NCBI GenBank assembly: GCA_026392355.1
Contig: JAPLCF010000031.1
Span: 30,180-94,179 of the forward strand
DNA length: 64,000 bases
From: Actinomycetota bacterium
GTDB taxonomy: Bacteria; Actinomycetota; Thermoleophilia; Gaiellales; F1-60-MAGs149
Direction: 5' to 3'
Under the pieces are notes generated by a model, which saw only the letters and a list, made by a program, of their open reading frames with translations, made no database searches and was not told the DNA's origin. Below, one piece after another: positions 58,501 through 61,500 of this stretch (its first letter is position 1; each line of letters begins with the position of its first letter). Both the position numbers and the translations under genes were made by a program.

Positions 58501-61500
58501 TCACGTCGAACGCGGGCACCACGCCGAGCACGAGCTGCTGGGGCGCCACCTCGCCGAACTACGACATCTCGTACACGGCCGGGTCGGTGACGATCAACCG
58601 CAAGCCGATCACGATCACCGCCACCAGCCAGACGGTCACCTACGGCGACACGACCACGACGCTGCAGGTGCTGCCGACGGTCGACACCGTGATCTCGCCG
58701 ACGGCCGGCACGCCGTTGACGCTCCAGGCTAACGACGGGATCTGGACCGGCGCGGGTGGCGAGTCGACCTCGCGCAAGTGGCAGTACTCGACCGATGCGG
58801 GCACGACCTGGAACGACTTCGCACCCGCACAGACCGGTACGACCTACACGCCCCCGACGGCGGATCTGACCACGCGGGCGTATCGCGCCGTTGTCACGTA
58901 CCTGCAGACCGATACCTCGACGATCAGCGTCGCGACCACAGGTCGCAGGTACGCGGGCTATGCGTATACCGGTGCCGCTCAGACGTTCGCCGTGCCGGCC
59001 GGAGTGACGAGCGCCACGGTCGACCTCATCGGCGCGCGCGGCGGCCAGCTCGCCTCGCCGACCTCGACGGCCGGCCTTGGCGGTCGCGTGCAGGGCGTGC
59101 TGACGGTGACGCCGTCGTCGACGCTCTACGTCTACGTCGGCCAGACCACCGCCACGACCGCGGCCGCGTACAACGGTGGCGGTACGGGCTACGGCACGGG
59201 GGCTGGCGGCGGCGGTGCGACCGACGTGCGCACGACCGGTGGTGTCTGGAGTCTGTCCGCCAGCCTCAGCTCGCGCCAGCTCGTCGCCGGTGGTGGCGGC
59301 GGTGCGGGTGGGGCGGATGGCGGCACGCCGCACGGCAACGGCGGTGGTGCGGGCGGCGGCCTCGTCGCGGCGAGCGGCGCGGCCAAGACCCAGACGAACT
59401 CCAAGTTCTATGGCGGCGGCGGCGGCACACAGGCCGCCGGCGGCGAGGCCGGTCTCGCCGGTGGCTCTGCGTGCGCCGCTGCGGGTACCTCGGGCACCGG
59501 CGGCGCCGGCTGCTCGAGCACGAACGCCGGTGGTGGTGGCGGCGGCTACTACGGCGGCGGTGGTGGGCACACCAGCGGTGGTGGCGGCGGCTCGTCGTAC
59601 GCCTCGGGCTCGGTCGCCCGCTTCACGCAGGCTGCGGGCTACGCCAACGCGACGGGCAACGGGTACGCGGTGATCGCCTACGACGTCTCCGTGGCGCGTG
59701 GCGTCGCCGGCACGACGGGCGTCGTCGCGCCGAGCTTATCGCTGCCTAACTTCGAGGATGCCTCGGCGCTCACCACGAAGGCGTCATGCACCACGCCGTA
59801 CACCGTGCTGACGAACGTCGCGGCCGTCGTAGCCGATCGCGCCACGGCGTGCTCGTCGGCCGCAGCCAGCAACTACGACTTCTCGTACGCCACCGGGGCG
59901 GTGACGGTCCAGCAGAAGGCGGTGACGGTCACCGCGTCAAGCGCGAGCGTCACCTACAACGACGCCGTGCCGACGATCACGCCGATCTACGCCGGCTGGG
60001 TCAACGGCCAGAACGAGGCGGTGCTCACCACGGTGCCGAACTGCTCGACGAATTACACGACGGCCACCTCGGTTGCAGCCACGCTCGCCAACCGCACGAC
60101 CACGTGCTCGGGTGCCGTCGCCGCGAACTACTCCTTCTCGTACCCGACCGGCTCCGTGACGGTCGGTAAGAAGAACGTCGACGTAACGGCGCGCAGCTAC
60201 ACCGTCAACTACGCCGACGCCGTGCCGACGGTGCTGGCCGACTACGTCGGCTTCGTCAACGGCGCCACGTCCAGCGTGATCTCCGGGCAGTCGTGCTCGA
60301 CGACGTACACCGTGACGACGCGCGTAGGGGTGACGCCGACGACCTCGTGCTCGGGCGGCACGGCCACCGACTACTCCTTTACGTACTTCGGCGGCACGGT
60401 CACGATCAACCAGAAGCCGGTGACGATCACCGCGTCGAGCCATTCCGTGACGTACGGCGATGCGGTGCCGACGATCACCCCGAGCGTGACGCTCGCGAAT
60501 GGGCAGACGCTCGCCACCGCGGGCGTGATGTCGACGCAGCCGACGTGTTCGACGACGTATGCGACGACCACGAATGTCGCTGCCATCCTGGCGGATCGCA
60601 CGACGAGCTGCACGGGCGCGATCGCCAACGACTACGCGTTTTCCTACACCGCGGGTGCGGTGACGGTTGGGCGCAAGGGTGTGACGGTCACGGCGTCAAG
60701 CCCGAGCGTCACGTACGGCGATCCGATTCCGACGATCACGCCGTCGTACCTCGGCTGGGTCAACGGGCAGAGCGAGACGGTACTCACGACGGTGCCGTCG
60801 TGCACCACGGCGTATCTCACGACGACGGCGGTGAACGCCTCGACCACGCTGCGCCAGACCTCGTGCTCGGGTGCGGTCGCTGACAACTACTCGTTTACCT
60901 ACCCCACGGGCCTCGTGACGGTCGGCAAGAAGAACGTCGACGTCACCGCCTCGAGCCCGACCGTCAACTACGCCGACGCCGTGCCGACGATCTCCCCGTC
61001 GTACAACGGCTTCATCAACGGTGCGACCTCGACCGTGGTGTCCAGCATGAGCTGCACGACGACGTACACCGTGACGACGCGCGTTGGCACGACGCCAACA
61101 ACCAGCTGCGCCAGTGGCACCTCGACGAACTACTCCTTCACCTACTTCGCCGGCACCGTCACGATCAACCAGAAGCCGGTGACGATCACGGCGTCGAGTC
61201 ACTCGGTGACCTATGGCGATGCGGTGCCGACGGTGACGCCGAGCGTGACGCTGGCGAATGGGCAGACGCTTGCCACGGCGGGCGTGATGTCGACGCAGCC
61301 GACGTGTTCGACGACGTATGCGACGACCACGAACGTCGCCGCCGTCCTGGCCAATCGCACGACGAGCTGCACGGGCGCGGTCGCCAACGACTACTCCTTC
61401 TCGTACACCGCGGGTGCGGTGACGGTCGGTCGCAAGGGCGTGACCGTGACCGCGTCGAGCCCGACCGTGACGTATGGCGATGCGGTGCCGACGATCACGC

